Shown here in pieces: positions 9,156-18,315 of a stretch of 64,000 bases of DNA. Source of the DNA: Schaalia sp. Marseille-Q2122 (GTDB taxonomy: Bacteria; Actinomycetota; Actinomycetes; Actinomycetales; Actinomycetaceae); assembly GCF_903645355.1 (NCBI RefSeq), contig NZ_CAHJXR010000003.1, forward strand, positions 1-64,000, read 5' to 3'. The stretch's first letter is position 1. Each line of letters starts with the position of its first letter. The position numbers and the translations under genes were made by a program. The notes below the pieces were generated by a model. That model searched no databases. It was not told where the DNA came from and saw only the letters and a list, made by a program, of their open reading frames with translations.

Positions 9156-10609
9156 TAGGTGTGAAGTTTCGATGAGTGAAGCCTACTGGTGTAACGCTGT
9201 TTCGGACTGCGTGCAGGTTCGGTTTGGCGGATCTTCTTCTCATCTAAGAGAGAGCTCAAAGCTTTTTGAACGGCACTACGCGAAACCGCTAACATTTCCG
9301 CAAGTTCTGCACTGCTTGCGCTTTCCTGATGTGTTAAAGCCTCTAGGACACGGTCGCGGACCGTTGCGTACTTCTCGCTCGGGGCGACAATGCGTCTGCG
9401 GAAAATAACCGTGAAGGTTGATGAGGAGTTAATGAACTCTGGGGGCGGCATAAGAGACTCGGCGAGTGCGGACTGCATGACTGCAATGCCTGTGCCGCGG
9501 TTTTCCGCTACGACTCCTCCACCCGGAAGGGGGACAGACTCCAGGATTGTTGCCAAGCGTTGGTTGCGGGTCGAACTAATGCCATCTTGTCCGAGAGTGC
9601 GAAGGGTGGTTGCCCCGTAAAGGCCGCCAGGATTCTTAATCTCAAGCCGGTCAATGTATAGGTTCATTTGAATGGCTGTGCCACGAGATGCTGGCGAGTA
9701 ATCGCGATGCATGAGAGCGTTGGTGATCGCTTCGCGAACGGCAACAAGTGGGTAATCTGGCAGATTTTGACGGAAGGCGCCTTCAATGTACGCCGCGTTG
9801 CGCATATTGTGGCGCAGCTTTTCGACTGCGGCCTCTACTATTTCCGGTATTGAGCCATTAAAAGCCGTTGAGTCTGTGAGTCTGACCCCCTCTGTCACCG
9901 AGCCTTTTGATGTGCCTGGAAACTCGGCAAAGGTGACACATAGCCTCGGAAAAAACTCTTGGGGGTAGTCACCCAATGCCAAGAGAGAGGCAAGGGTCAG
10001 GTTGCCGCCCTTAGTTACCCGCAGTCTTTCGAAAGCGCGATCTTCTCCCTGGCTAAAAGTCCGTTGCCGAAGCGCACGCTGAGAGTCGATGAAAGCATTA
10101 AGGGCTTCGGCAGCAAGGTCATCAGTGCTGGTTTCGGGGACAACCTCTTCGTCCCAAAGAGGTTGTGTGCGTTCTTCGAGTAGGCGGTCGATTTCATATT
10201 TTTCAAGACGGACATCTCCGTCGCCGGTGCGTGTGTAGCTTCCGCTGTAGCGACCTCGTGTTTCGATGTAGCAAGGCTTATCTTCTGAGGGTAGGGCAGG
10301 GATTTCTGCGACGAGAACCAGGGAATCCTCGAAAGGTAAAACGTCGATCTGCGGGCGAACGTGGGGTGACATCTCGGCGCAGCGGGCCATAAGCGCATCC
10401 TGTGCTTTTTTGGCGTCAAAATCGGGGGTTGGAAGAAAGCCAGTTTGCTCGTCAAGGCCGACGAAGATGAACCCCCCTTCACTGTTGGAGAAGGCGCTAA
10501 GAGTCTCAAGAATTGACTTCCCGATACCGCTTTTCACCTCAATGAGCTGTGTATCTTTCCCGACAAGGCGTAGGTCGGCGATCGTGGCTGCCAAGGCTGC
10601 AGCATCCAT
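9155..10609 (-). CDS. AlbA_2 (Schlafen-like) ATPase-type regulator with C-terminal winged helix
   Basis: 484 residues from the ATG at 10,609 (a GGAAGG precedes it). Residues 1-130 form an AlbA_2 domain: DTQLIEVKSGIGKSILETLS followed by SEGGFIFVGLDE, as in Schlafen-AlbA_2 proteins. The middle has the RecG-like C-terminal region, including AVREAITNALMHRDYS and the EIKNPGGLYG motif that resembles a GHKL-type ATP-binding fold. The last 70 residues read as a winged helix (SSAELAEMLAVSRSAVQKAL). Such proteins are usually annotated as putative DNA-binding transcriptional regulators; some are linked to phage defence, but nothing here proves that. Palindromic repeats on both sides are candidate binding sites. 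Confidence 0.8.
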   Translation of the reverse strand: MDAAALAATIADLRLVGKDTQLIEVKSGIGKSILETLSAFSNSEGGFIFVGLDEQTGFLPTPDFDAKKAQDALMARCAEMSPHVRPQIDVLPFEDSLVLVAEIPALPSEDKPCYIETRGRYSGSYTRTGDGDVRLEKYEIDRLLEERTQPLWDEEVVPETSTDDLAAEALNAFIDSQRALRQRTFSQGEDRAFERLRVTKGGNLTLASLLALGDYPQEFFPRLCVTFAEFPGTSKGSVTEGVRLTDSTAFNGSIPEIVEAAVEKLRHNMRNAAYIEGAFRQNLPDYPLVAVREAITNALMHRDYSPASRGTAIQMNLYIDRLEIKNPGGLYGATTLRTLGQDGISSTRNQRLATILESVPLPGGGVVAENRGTGIAVMQSALAESLMPPPEFINSSSTFTVIFRRRIVAPSEKYATVRDRVLEALTHQESASSAELAEMLAVSRSAVQKALSSLLDEKKIRQTEPARSPKQRYTSRLHSSKLHT

Positions 10610-10626
10610 GGGCCCATCCTTCCATC

Positions 10627-10796
10627 GAACTTCACACCAACTTAGTACATAGCTTAGTACTAGTGTGAAGCTGGTGTGAAGTTCAGTGTGAAGTTCTGCT
10701 GCGCCCGAGTGTGACTTCAGGGCGGATTTGTGGGTTTTGAGTGTTGAAAAGCCGCTGGATGCACATGCGGGAGCGTGGCTGCTGGAACGCCGGGGT
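10627..10796. repeat. 170-bp repeat B upstream of the AlbA_2 gene
   Basis: It begins with the palindrome-type sequence GAACTTCACACCAACTTAG and continues through GTGTGACTTCAGGGCGGATT, GCACATGCGGGAGCGTGGCT and CCGGGGT. The whole unit recurs at 10,866-11,023 with scattered substitutions and a small indel. Because it lies just upstream of the start at 10,609 it probably holds that promoter. Confidence 0.75.
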
Positions 10797-10865
10797 AAAG
10801 GATGTTGGTGAAGCATCCCGTAGTGTGCTGTTGTGAAGGGAATGCTGGAATCGCAAGGAAGAATT

Positions 10866-11023
10866 GAACTTCATACCAACTTAGTACTGAGCTTCGTACT
10901 AGTACGAAGTAGGTGTGAAGTTCGTCTGCGCCCGCGTGTGACTTCAGGGCGGATTCGTGGGTTTTGGGCGTTGGAAAGCCGTTGGACGCACATGCGGGAG
11001 CGTGGCTGCTGGAACCCCGGGGT
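10866..11023. repeat. 158-bp repeat C, second copy of the upstream unit
   Basis: A direct near-duplicate of 10,627-10,796. It keeps an 18-bp perfect palindrome, CTTCGTACTAGTACGAAG (10,892-10,909), that copy B has partly lost. It ends about 60 bases before the SDR start, so it also forms the upstream region of that gene. The 10,610-11,083 gap contains these repeats and no convincing gene. Confidence 0.75.
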
Positions 11024-11083
11024 GAGGTAATAGCGCTGCAGCCGTTTCAAGAACAGCGACTGACAACACGTAGCATTGCACCC

Positions 11084-11857
11084 ATGGGTACAGCTTTAGT
11101 GACCGGAGCGACCTCCGGCATTGGTGAAGAGTTTTGTTGGCAACTGGCTGCAGCCGGGCACGACTTGGTGCTTGTGGCACGCAATGAGGAACGCCTCGAA
11201 ACTCTGGCCAATGATCTACGCATGATTGCCGGAGTCAAGGCTGAGGTCATCTCCGCAGATCTGTCCAACCGTGAGGATTGCGAGCGCGTGTGCGCACGCC
11301 TGGACGTTGGCCTCGGGGAGGAACTGCCCCCTGTTGGCCTGCTGGTCAATAACGCCGGATACGCTCTGGGAGAATCCTTCCTCACCAACGCCTTCGACGC
11401 CGAAGAAGCCGGCCTGGACGTCATGGTCCGCGCCGTCATGATGCTTTCCCATCACGCCGCACGCTCCATGAGCGCTCGCGGACGCGGCGCCATCCTCAAT
11501 GTCTCCTCAGTTGCAGCCGTCACCGGCATGGGAGTCTACGGCGCCCATAAGGCCTGGGTGCGTGCCTTCACTGAAGCGCTCTCCCAGGATCTACGAGGCA
11601 CCGGCGTGACCGCCACCTGCGTCAGCCCTGGCCCCACGCTGACGAACTTCCATGAGCGCACGGGCATGAATTACGAGGACATGCCCACCTGGGCGTGGAC
11701 CTCCGCCGAGCAGGTTGTTACCGAAGCTCTTGATGCGGTGCGCCGCGGGCAAAAGCATGTCACGCCAGGCGCCCAGTACAAGGTGGCGCAGCTTGCGGTG
11801 CGCTTGGCTCCGCGCGGCCTTGTGCACAAGGTGACAGGCCTGTTCCCCCACATGTGA
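11084..11857 (+). CDS. Short-chain dehydrogenase/reductase
   Basis: 257 residues, the normal SDR length. The Rossmann NAD(P)-binding motif is TGATSGIGEEF at residues 7-17, the NNAG motif follows near 90, and the catalytic Ser-Tyr-Lys reads SSVAAVTGMGVYGAHK. RNEER after beta-2 suggests NADP(H) preference. The FPHM C-terminus and the PGPTLTNF segment match the classical DltE/YqjQ-like subgroup; the substrate is unknown. The ATG at 11,084 is chosen because MGTALVTGATSGIG starts directly at the fold; the frame is open upstream into repeat C. Confidence 0.88.
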   Translation: MGTALVTGATSGIGEEFCWQLAAAGHDLVLVARNEERLETLANDLRMIAGVKAEVISADLSNREDCERVCARLDVGLGEELPPVGLLVNNAGYALGESFLTNAFDAEEAGLDVMVRAVMMLSHHAARSMSARGRGAILNVSSVAAVTGMGVYGAHKAWVRAFTEALSQDLRGTGVTATCVSPGPTLTNFHERTGMNYEDMPTWAWTSAEQVVTEALDAVRRGQKHVTPGAQYKVAQLAVRLAPRGLVHKVTGLFPHM

Positions 11858-11949
11858 GAGGCGTCGTGCGGCGAGGCCGCCGCGTGAAAGTGAGCTACTG
11901 CGCGACAATGAGCCGCCACGTATGGAACGCTCAAAAACTGACAACGCAC

Positions 11950-11990
11950 GAGTTGGGGGTTCATGCGCACCACGCATGAACCCCCAACTC
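11950..11990. terminator. Bidirectional hairpin between SDR and surface-protein genes
   Basis: A perfect 18-bp stem (11,950-11,967 with 11,973-11,990), 5-base loop, no T run. It sits between two converging genes. Confidence 0.7.
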
Positions 11991-12072
11991 AGCTATGGGA
12001 GGCTCCTCGCAGATGCGTCACTCAGCCCTTGAGGGAGCCTGAATCCATGTGATCTGAGTGTGTCTTCTTCGA

Positions 12073-14195
12073 TCAGCTCCTCTTGCGTCGCGTCGCGGCA
12101 GCGAAACCGGCGATACCCAAGGTGGCAGCAAGAACAAGGACGTGGGCATCAGCACCGGTGGCGGCCAGGCCTTTGGAAGGAGCTGGAGCCTTCGTTTGGG
12201 TGACAGCTGGCGGTGCGGGTTTCGGCTTTGGCGCTGGAGCGGGAGCGGGTGCCGGAGCAGGCGGCGGCGTCGGCTGGGGTTGGGTTGCGGCTGCGGTTGG
12301 GGCTGTGGTTGGGGTTGCGGCTGCGGTTGGGGCTGTGGTTGGGGTTGCGGCTGCGGTTGGGGCTGTGGTTGGGGTTGCGGCTGTGGATTTGGTGCAGGTG
12401 GCGGTGTCGTCGCCTTCCTCACCCACACGGGCACGATGGTGAACTGCCCATCTTGTCCCAGCACCATCTGTGTCGGCGCAGGGTGAGCCGGATCAAGCTC
12501 GTAACCAGCTGGCATCTCAGGGTAGGAGGAGAAGTCCCACACCTCGCCCTTGGCGCCTTCCTTCGTCAAGAAGTGAATGACGGTGGGCTGGCCATTGCTA
12601 TCCAGCGTCACGTAGTCCACGCGGCCGTTAAAGAGCGTTGTGGCAACATGCAGGGCTTCGCGCACGCTGAAGGTGATGGATTCTCCTGGAGCGAGGGTGC
12701 GCGGAGAGAACAGGTAGTAGACGGCGGAGTCAACGCTCTTGGTCAGCTGCACGCCAGCAGCAGCGTTGGTGACATCGAAAATTCTCTTGGCGATGATAGC
12801 GTCACGGACGCTTCGAGCGTTGTTGTACGAGTCACTCCAGGTGCCACCATACATCGTGCCCGAGGGCAGGCTAATGGCATCCAGGTAGACCGACAGCTCG
12901 TCGTTGGAAATGACAACACCGCCCCTGCCGGTGGTGTACAGATCAACAATGTCATTGCCGTCCAGTTCCGTGTCGATACTCATGAGGATCTCAGTGGCCT
13001 GAGGGGTATCGGTGACATTAGTGACCGTCACGGTGTGGACGATGGTGCCGTCACTTTGGACGAGGCGCACCTCGTCGCGCTTGAACGTTTGGCCAAGGAG
13101 GAAAGAGTTTTTGGTGCCGTTGGGGGAGGCCTCAAAACTCAGCGGACGTGCGCCCCTCAGGTCCGGGCGCACGCTGAAGTACGAGGTCCGGCCTGAACCG
13201 TACTTGTAGGAGTAGGTGTGTTCGCCCCCGTCGAGGATGTAGGCGCCAGAGGGCCATGAGTGGTTGGTGTGGCATAGGCGGTGGTCGTAATACTGTGGCT
13301 TGCCAGCGCGAGTGAATTCCACGCGCGGACAGATAGGGGTGCCCGTGATGATAATGTCGTGGGCTTTGGGATTGCGTGAGAGGTCGACAGAGGTGACCGC
13401 CGTGTTCGACAGGTCAAGATAAGACAGGTGAGGAAGTAGATGAATGCCTTCGAGGCTTTTCACCTCAGAATTCCTCAGGGTAAGACCGCTCACACGAGTG
13501 AGGTCGGCGTAGGTAGGCGTCGGAATGCCTGCGAGCATCTTTTGAATGGCGGCCCTCAATACCGGATCGGGGAAGGATTTTTCCCAGTCAATCGGCGTAC
13601 TGTCGGCTTGGCGGAAAGCGGCTCCTACCGGTGCGCTGGTAGGCAGGGGCTTGGCTGATTCCGGTGCGTCTGACGAGGCTGACGCCGTGGTTCCAGCAGG
13701 CGGCTCGGCTGGCGTTACGCCGGAGTCCGTTGCGTTCGTTTCGTCTTCGGTAGAAGCGGTCGTTGCTGCAGGATCTGCAGCAGCAGCGGTGGAGGTAGGC
13801 GGCGTCGCCTCGCTGGCATCTGTATCAACTTCTGCGGAGGTGCCATTCTCTACTGCCCCTCCTGTTGTGCTGTCGGCTTCTGCAGTGTCATCTTCAGCAC
13901 CGCCATCTTCTGTGGTGGTGTCTGTTTCAACGGCAGACGCGGGCGGTGCGCTGGTCGGTGTTGGTGTGGCTGCCTCGGGGGTGGCGGTGGTGGCGTCTTC
14001 AGTCAGAGGCTGCGACTGGGGCAGATCAGCATCCGCGCTGGAGGTGATCACAGTGATGGACACTGCCGGTGTGGACTCGCTCGCGGCGCTAGTGTCCGCT
14101 GCCCAAGCGGCGTTGCTCAGATTGGTGGTGACGAGGGCGAGAAGTGAAGCGGTGGTGAGAATACGTAGTGTGTGCGGAAAATGTCGGCTAAACAT
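12073..14195 (-). pseudogene. LRR-containing cell-wall-anchored surface protein, frameshifted before its sorting signal
   Basis: From the ATG at 14,195 there is a signal peptide (residues about 10-32, ending AAWAAD), an acidic Thr/Ser/Ala/Pro-rich stalk, a short leucine-rich region (LTLRNSEVKSLEGIHLL, LSYLDLSNTAVTSVDLS), a beta-rich domain, then a Pro-Gln repeat tail. In this frame the tail runs into basic nonsense ending at 12,018. In the neighbouring frame the same DNA encodes KGLAATGADAHVLVL plus a hydrophobic stretch and RRKRS, a complete sortase signal ending at 12,073. The repeat at 12,282-12,284 has G3 where the other units have G4, exactly the one-base change that separates the frames. 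The protein is therefore secreted but unanchored as read, or phase variable. Confidence 0.75.
12281..12382. repeat. 30-bp tandem repeats in the surface-protein tail
   Basis: Two exact 30-bp units (12,301-12,330 and 12,331-12,360) are flanked by partial units. On the minus strand they encode PQ repeats in one frame and TPTTAPTAAA repeats in the other. Unit loss or gain keeps frame; only the G4/G3 tract change shifts it. Confidence 0.85.
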
Positions 14196-14537
14196 GGCAG
14201 TCCTTAGCTTGGGCGTGGGGTGCAAGCAGGTGGCCCTTCGGCATCGGCACTTCACGGGATGCAGCAGGGCAGAGGCCACAGGTCGTGGAGCACAAGAGAG
14301 TAACGCGCGGAGGCAACCGCCATTGGTCGCCTCGTTGGGGGCATCACTCAACTATCAGCGAGTGCGGTGAACACTCAAGAGCGACACATTCATGCGCTGT
14401 GTTGGGGAATCGGATGATGAACAATCAGCCTCAACCCCACAGGATGTATATGGGGCAGGTCACTTCCATTATGTGGCGAGGGAGTAAAAAAGGAAAGAGC
14501 TGTGCAAACAGATCTTGCGCGACGAAAGGCGAAAAAA
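14196..14537. other. Intergenic region upstream of the surface protein
   Basis: About 340 bases between the surface-protein start and the pyrE terminator. It should hold the surface-protein promoter; I see no gene, RNA or clear regulatory motif in it. Confidence 0.4.
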
Positions 14538-14577
14538 GCGCGTGTCGCCAAAGACGAGAGTCTTTGGCGACACGCGC
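14538..14577 (-). terminator. Rho-independent terminator of pyrE
   Basis: A perfect 18-bp stem (14,538-14,555 with 14,560-14,577) and a GAGA loop. Read on the minus strand it is followed by TTTTTT (plus 14,532-14,537), so it ends transcripts coming from pyrE. Confidence 0.85.
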
Positions 14578-14674
14578 AGAGCGTGACAAGGCAACGTCAA
14601 GGCCGCGATTGCCCAGGTCATCAGCGACAACCTCAGGCCGCCAGCAGAAGCGTGAGAGCCGCGCGCCTGCTGTG

Positions 14675-15241
14675 TCAGGCCAGGCCTAGATCCTCCAGGC
14701 CCAGGGCGTAGAAGTAGGGGAAGCCCTCGGCCTCGATCTTTTCCTTCGCTCCGGTTGCGCGGTCGACGATGACGGCCACAGCCAACACCTCGGCCCCGGT
14801 CTCGCGCAGCGTGCGCGCAGCTTCCAAGGGGGAGCCGCCCGTGGTGGAGGTATCCTCCAGGACAATGACGCGGCGGCCCGAAACATCGGGGCCTTCAATC
14901 TGGCGCTTCATGCCGTGATCCTTCGCGGCCTTACGCACGACGAAAGCATCCACATCCAGGCCGCGTGATGCGGCAGCGTGCAGCATTGCGGTAGCCACAG
15001 GATCGGCACCCATGGTCAGGCCACCAACGGCGTCGTAGTCGCCGGGGGCGAAACCGGATTCTTCCAGCAGATCCAGCATGACGTGTCCGATTAGAGGCGC
15101 AGCCTCATGGTGCAGCGTTGCGCGACGCATATCCACGTAGAAGTCGGATTCGAGGCCGGAAGCCAGGGTGACTTTTTCGTGGATGACTGCGAGTTCGCGG
15201 ACCAGTTCGGACAGGCGTGCCTTGTGGGAATCATTCGTCAT
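14675..15241 (-). CDS. pyrE: Orotate phosphoribosyltransferase
   Basis: 188 residues. It joins orotate to PRPP to give orotidine 5'-phosphate in de novo pyrimidine synthesis. The PRPP-binding signature is VIVLEDTSTTGGS (residues about 122-134), preceded by the flexible-loop RKAAKDHG, where Lys and His contact pyrophosphate. GGLTMGADPVATA supplies the conserved Gly-Ala-Asp loop. It is slightly shorter than E. coli PyrE, as is usual for actinobacteria. It lies alone with its own terminator, and the HAD gene upstream is separated by 133 bases. Confidence 0.93.
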   Translation of the reverse strand: MTNDSHKARLSELVRELAVIHEKVTLASGLESDFYVDMRRATLHHEAAPLIGHVMLDLLEESGFAPGDYDAVGGLTMGADPVATAMLHAAASRGLDVDAFVVRKAAKDHGMKRQIEGPDVSGRRVIVLEDTSTTGGSPLEAARTLRETGAEVLAVAVIVDRATGAKEKIEAEGFPYFYALGLEDLGLA

Positions 15242-15374
15242 AGTGCTAAGCCTAGCGTTTCCAGAGGAGTATCCACCTCGCCGGTCATGGAGAGTGGGGA
15301 TGGCGGCGCTGCGACTCCATGGCTGGCTGTGGCTTCTTAGGCGGACACGGAGGGGAGGTGAACCCCGTAGGTCC

Positions 15375-16196
15375 TCAGTGTCCTCCCTCGATCAACTCAA
15401 TGAGCTCACCAATGCCGGTGTGAATCCCGAAGGGACGGAAGGGGAAGTTCTCCACCTGCTCAATCGAGGTTGAGCCCGAGAGCACCAGGTGCGTGCGCAG
15501 GCCTGCCTCAACACCGGCCTGAATGTCAGTGTCCATGCGGTCGCCCACCATCGCGGCATGCTCGGAGTGGGCGCCAATCTTATTCAGGCCAGCGCGGATC
15601 ATGACCGGGTTGGGCTTGCCCACGAAGTAGGGTGAGCGGCCTGTAGCTGCTTGGATCATGGCGGCGATTGCGCCGGTGGCAGGCAGGGTGCCTTCGTCGG
15701 AGGGGCCGGTGACGTCGGGGTTGGTGGCAATGAACTTGGCGCCTTTTTCGATCAGGCGGATGGCGCGGGTAATGGCGTTGAAGTCGTAGGAGCGCGTCTC
15801 GCCCAGCACCACATATTCAGGGTCCTGGTCGGTCATGATGTAGCCCGCAGAGTGCAGGGCGGTGGTCAGGCCGGCCTCGCCGATGGCGAAGGCTGTGGAT
15901 CGCGGGGACTGCTGGTGCAAGAACGCGGCGGTGGCGTTTGCGGAGGTCCAGATGCGTTCTTCGGGCACGTGCAGGCCGGAACGCTCCAGGCGTGCGGAAA
16001 GGTCGCGGTTGGTGAAGATGGAGTTATTCGTCAGCACGAGGAAGGGAATGCCGCGCTGTTCGAGGGCGTCGAGGAATTGCTGTGCGCCGGGGAGGGCGCG
16101 GTTTTCCTTGACGAGGACGCCGTCCATGTCGGAGAGCCAGGCGGAAACGGGAGGCAGGTCATCCAGGGGAGTGGGGGCAGCATCAATTGTCGTCAT
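15375..16196 (-). CDS. HAD-IIA hydrolase (NagD/p-nitrophenylphosphatase type)
   Basis: 273 residues. Motif I is SDMDGVLVKE, motif II is VLTNNS, the Lys of motif III is in VGKPNP and motif IV is VGDRMDTDI, so all HAD catalytic positions are present. The inserted cap between motifs II and III (about residues 80-200) is the C2 type of NagD, with the typical GEAGLTTAL and TNPDVTGP segments. Relatives dephosphorylate nucleotides or sugar phosphates; the substrate is not predictable. It is transcribed away from the SpoU gene. Confidence 0.88.
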   Translation of the reverse strand: MTTIDAAPTPLDDLPPVSAWLSDMDGVLVKENRALPGAQQFLDALEQRGIPFLVLTNNSIFTNRDLSARLERSGLHVPEERIWTSANATAAFLHQQSPRSTAFAIGEAGLTTALHSAGYIMTDQDPEYVVLGETRSYDFNAITRAIRLIEKGAKFIATNPDVTGPSDEGTLPATGAIAAMIQAATGRSPYFVGKPNPVMIRAGLNKIGAHSEHAAMVGDRMDTDIQAGVEAGLRTHLVLSGSTSIEQVENFPFRPFGIHTGIGELIELIEGGH

Positions 16197-16296
16197 ACCT
16201 CAAATGTAGCGCGCATCACCGCCAAAGTCGCTGTGCGCGGCGGCCTCGTCGGGCGGCGGGTGCCGATGTGCAGGGCGGGCGATTACCCTAGAGCAA

Positions 16297-17031
16297 ATGA
16301 GCGCAGAACATGAGGGGGCAGAGGGCGTGAGCCTGGGGGGACACGCAACGGGTGACCGGGCGGGCGACCGGGCGGGCGGCGTTGCATCGTTTGACGAGGC
16401 CACCGCCGATGGCCAGGCCGCCACGCAAGCAAGCGTCGGTGTGGGCCCCTGGCCCGGCGGGCGCGACTGCTGGCCTGAAGGCGAGCACTACGACCCCGAA
16501 TTGCTTGAACATGGGGACCGGCGCAATGTGGAAGACCAGTACCGCTACTGGACGGTCGAGGCAATCAGCGCCGACATCGCCGAACGCACCCTGCCCTTCG
16601 AGGTGGCGATCGAAAACCTCGGCCATGACTTCAATATCGGCTCCATCGTGCGCACGGCTAATGCGTTGGGCGCGCGGCGGGTGCATATTGTGGGGCGTCG
16701 GCGGTGGAATCGGCGTGGCGCGATGGTGACCGACCGCTATATGGAGGTTCTCCACCACGAGGACGTCGCCGCGTTTATTGCCGATTGTCGTGGGCGTGGT
16801 CTGGATGTGGTGGGCATTGATAATACGGAGGGCTCGCAGCCGATTGAGGCCGATGAGCTGCGCGGCGAGGTGTGTGTGGTCTTTGGGGAGGAGTCCTCGG
16901 GGCTCAGTGAGCAGATGCGTCAAGAGTGCTCCAGAGTGCTGCACATCACTCAACGAGGCTCCACGCGTTCAATGAATGTTGGACATGCTGCGGCGATTGC
17001 CATGTGGGCGTGGGTGAAAGCTAACGCCTGA
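16297..17031 (+). CDS. TrmH/SpoU-family RNA 2'-O-methyltransferase
   Basis: 244 residues. The SPOUT knot motifs are clear: motif 1 NLGHDFNIGSIVRTANALG, motif 2 VVFGEESSGLS and motif 3 STRSMNVGHAAAIAMW. It would transfer methyl from S-adenosylmethionine to a ribose 2'-OH of tRNA or rRNA. The first about 80 residues are a low-complexity Gly/Ala/Asp extension, unusual for the family, so an internal start is possible, but the ATG at 16,297 is the only clear start near the promoter region. The exact target nucleotide is not predictable. Confidence 0.85.
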   Translation: MSAEHEGAEGVSLGGHATGDRAGDRAGGVASFDEATADGQAATQASVGVGPWPGGRDCWPEGEHYDPELLEHGDRRNVEDQYRYWTVEAISADIAERTLPFEVAIENLGHDFNIGSIVRTANALGARRVHIVGRRRWNRRGAMVTDRYMEVLHHEDVAAFIADCRGRGLDVVGIDNTEGSQPIEADELRGEVCVVFGEESSGLSEQMRQECSRVLHITQRGSTRSMNVGHAAAIAMWAWVKANA

Positions 17032-17184
17032 GCGGAAAATTTGGTGTTGGCCTCCCGTGAACATCCGTTCTCTATGGAGGGCGGATGTGCGGGCGTGGCG
17101 GGCCGGGACTTCATGCCCTTCACAGGGGTGCAGAATGTGGGACAATTTGATCTGTCAGTTGCTTAAGTCGATGAGGAGGCTCCT

Positions 17185-18210
17185 GTGCCTATCGCAACCC
17201 CTGAGGTCTACAACGAAATGCTCAACCGCGCTCGCGACGGTAAGTTCGCTTACCCCGCGATCAACGTGACCTCTTCCCAGACCCTGACCGCTGCAATCCG
17301 CGGCTTCGCCGAAGCAGAATCCGACGGCATCCTCCAGGTGTCCGTGGGTGGCGCTGAGTACTGGTCCGGCTCCACCGTTCGCGACCGCATCGCAGGCTCC
17401 CGCGCAATGGCTGCCTACGCCCGCGAAATCGCCGACGGCTACGGCATCACCGTCGCCCTGCACACCGACCACTGCTCCAAGGAAAACCTCCCCGGCTGGA
17501 CCGAAGCCCTCATGGAACTCGAAGCTGAAGAGGTCAAGGCAGGCCGCCTGCCCTGGTTCCAGTCCCACATGTGGGATGGCTCCGCTATCTCCCTCGACGA
17601 GAACCTCGAAATCGCCAAGCGCCTGCTGGACCTCGCTGTCCGCTCCAAGACCATCCTCGAGATCGAGGTTGGCGCTGTTGGCGGCGAAGAAGACGGCGTC
17701 GTTGGCGAAATCAACGAAAAGCTCTACACCACCACCGCCGACGGCATCAAGACCGTTGAGGCCCTGGGCCTGGGCGAAAACGGCCGCTACATCACCGCCC
17801 TGACCTTCGGCAACGTCCACGGCGCTTACAAGCCCGGCTTCGTCAAGCTCCGCCCCGAAATCCTGGGCACCATCCAGGACGAGGTCGCCGCCCACTTCGG
17901 CATCGACCACCGCCCCTTCGACCTGGTCATGCACGGCGGCTCCGGCTCCACCGACGAAGAAATCGCACTGGCAGTCGCCAACGGCGTCATCAAGATGAAC
18001 GTCGACACCGACACCCAGTACGCCTACACCCGCCCCGTCGCCGACTGGATGCTCAAGAACTACGACGGCGTCCTCAAGATCGACGGCGAGGTCGGCAACA
18101 AGAAGACCTACGACCCCCGCGCATGGGGCAAGGTCGCTGAAGCAGGCATGGCTGCCCGCGTTGTTGAGGCCTGCCAGCGCCTCGGCTCCGTCGGCACCAA
18201 GATGGCCTGA
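17185..18210 (+). CDS. fba: Class II fructose-bisphosphate aldolase
   Basis: 341 residues. This zinc-dependent glycolytic and gluconeogenic enzyme splits fructose 1,6-bisphosphate. It shows the zinc and catalytic motif ALHTDHCSKENL (His/Asp-His), LEIEVGAVGGEEDGV, the second zinc histidine in NVHGAYKPG and the phosphate-binding VMHGGSGSTDEE. The sequence matches the class IIA form of actinobacteria. The start is the GTG at 17,185, with GAGGAGG seven bases before it. Codons are strongly biased to C-ending forms, as expected for a highly expressed gene. A hairpin terminator follows. Confidence 0.96.
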   Translation: MPIATPEVYNEMLNRARDGKFAYPAINVTSSQTLTAAIRGFAEAESDGILQVSVGGAEYWSGSTVRDRIAGSRAMAAYAREIADGYGITVALHTDHCSKENLPGWTEALMELEAEEVKAGRLPWFQSHMWDGSAISLDENLEIAKRLLDLAVRSKTILEIEVGAVGGEEDGVVGEINEKLYTTTADGIKTVEALGLGENGRYITALTFGNVHGAYKPGFVKLRPEILGTIQDEVAAHFGIDHRPFDLVMHGGSGSTDEEIALAVANGVIKMNVDTDTQYAYTRPVADWMLKNYDGVLKIDGEVGNKKTYDPRAWGKVAEAGMAARVVEACQRLGSVGTKMA

Positions 18211-18231
18211 CGGTCAGCTATCTCACTGCGA

Positions 18232-18265
18232 GCGAACCCGCCAAGGAAAACCTTGGCGGGTTCGC
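18232..18265 (+). terminator. Terminator after fba
   Basis: A perfect 15-bp stem (18,232-18,246 with 18,251-18,265) and AAAA loop, followed by CCTGTTTAT. Confidence 0.8.
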
Positions 18266-18315
18266 CCTGTTTATGGTGGGATTAGTACAGTGAAACAATG
18301 ATGGAAGGAACCGCG

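Noticed and set aside
12213-13196. 327-residue plus-strand frame opposite the surface-protein gene
   Set aside because: Its Arg/Leu/Gly-rich start is the 30-bp repeat read backwards; the minus strand has a signal peptide, LRR region and sorting signal.
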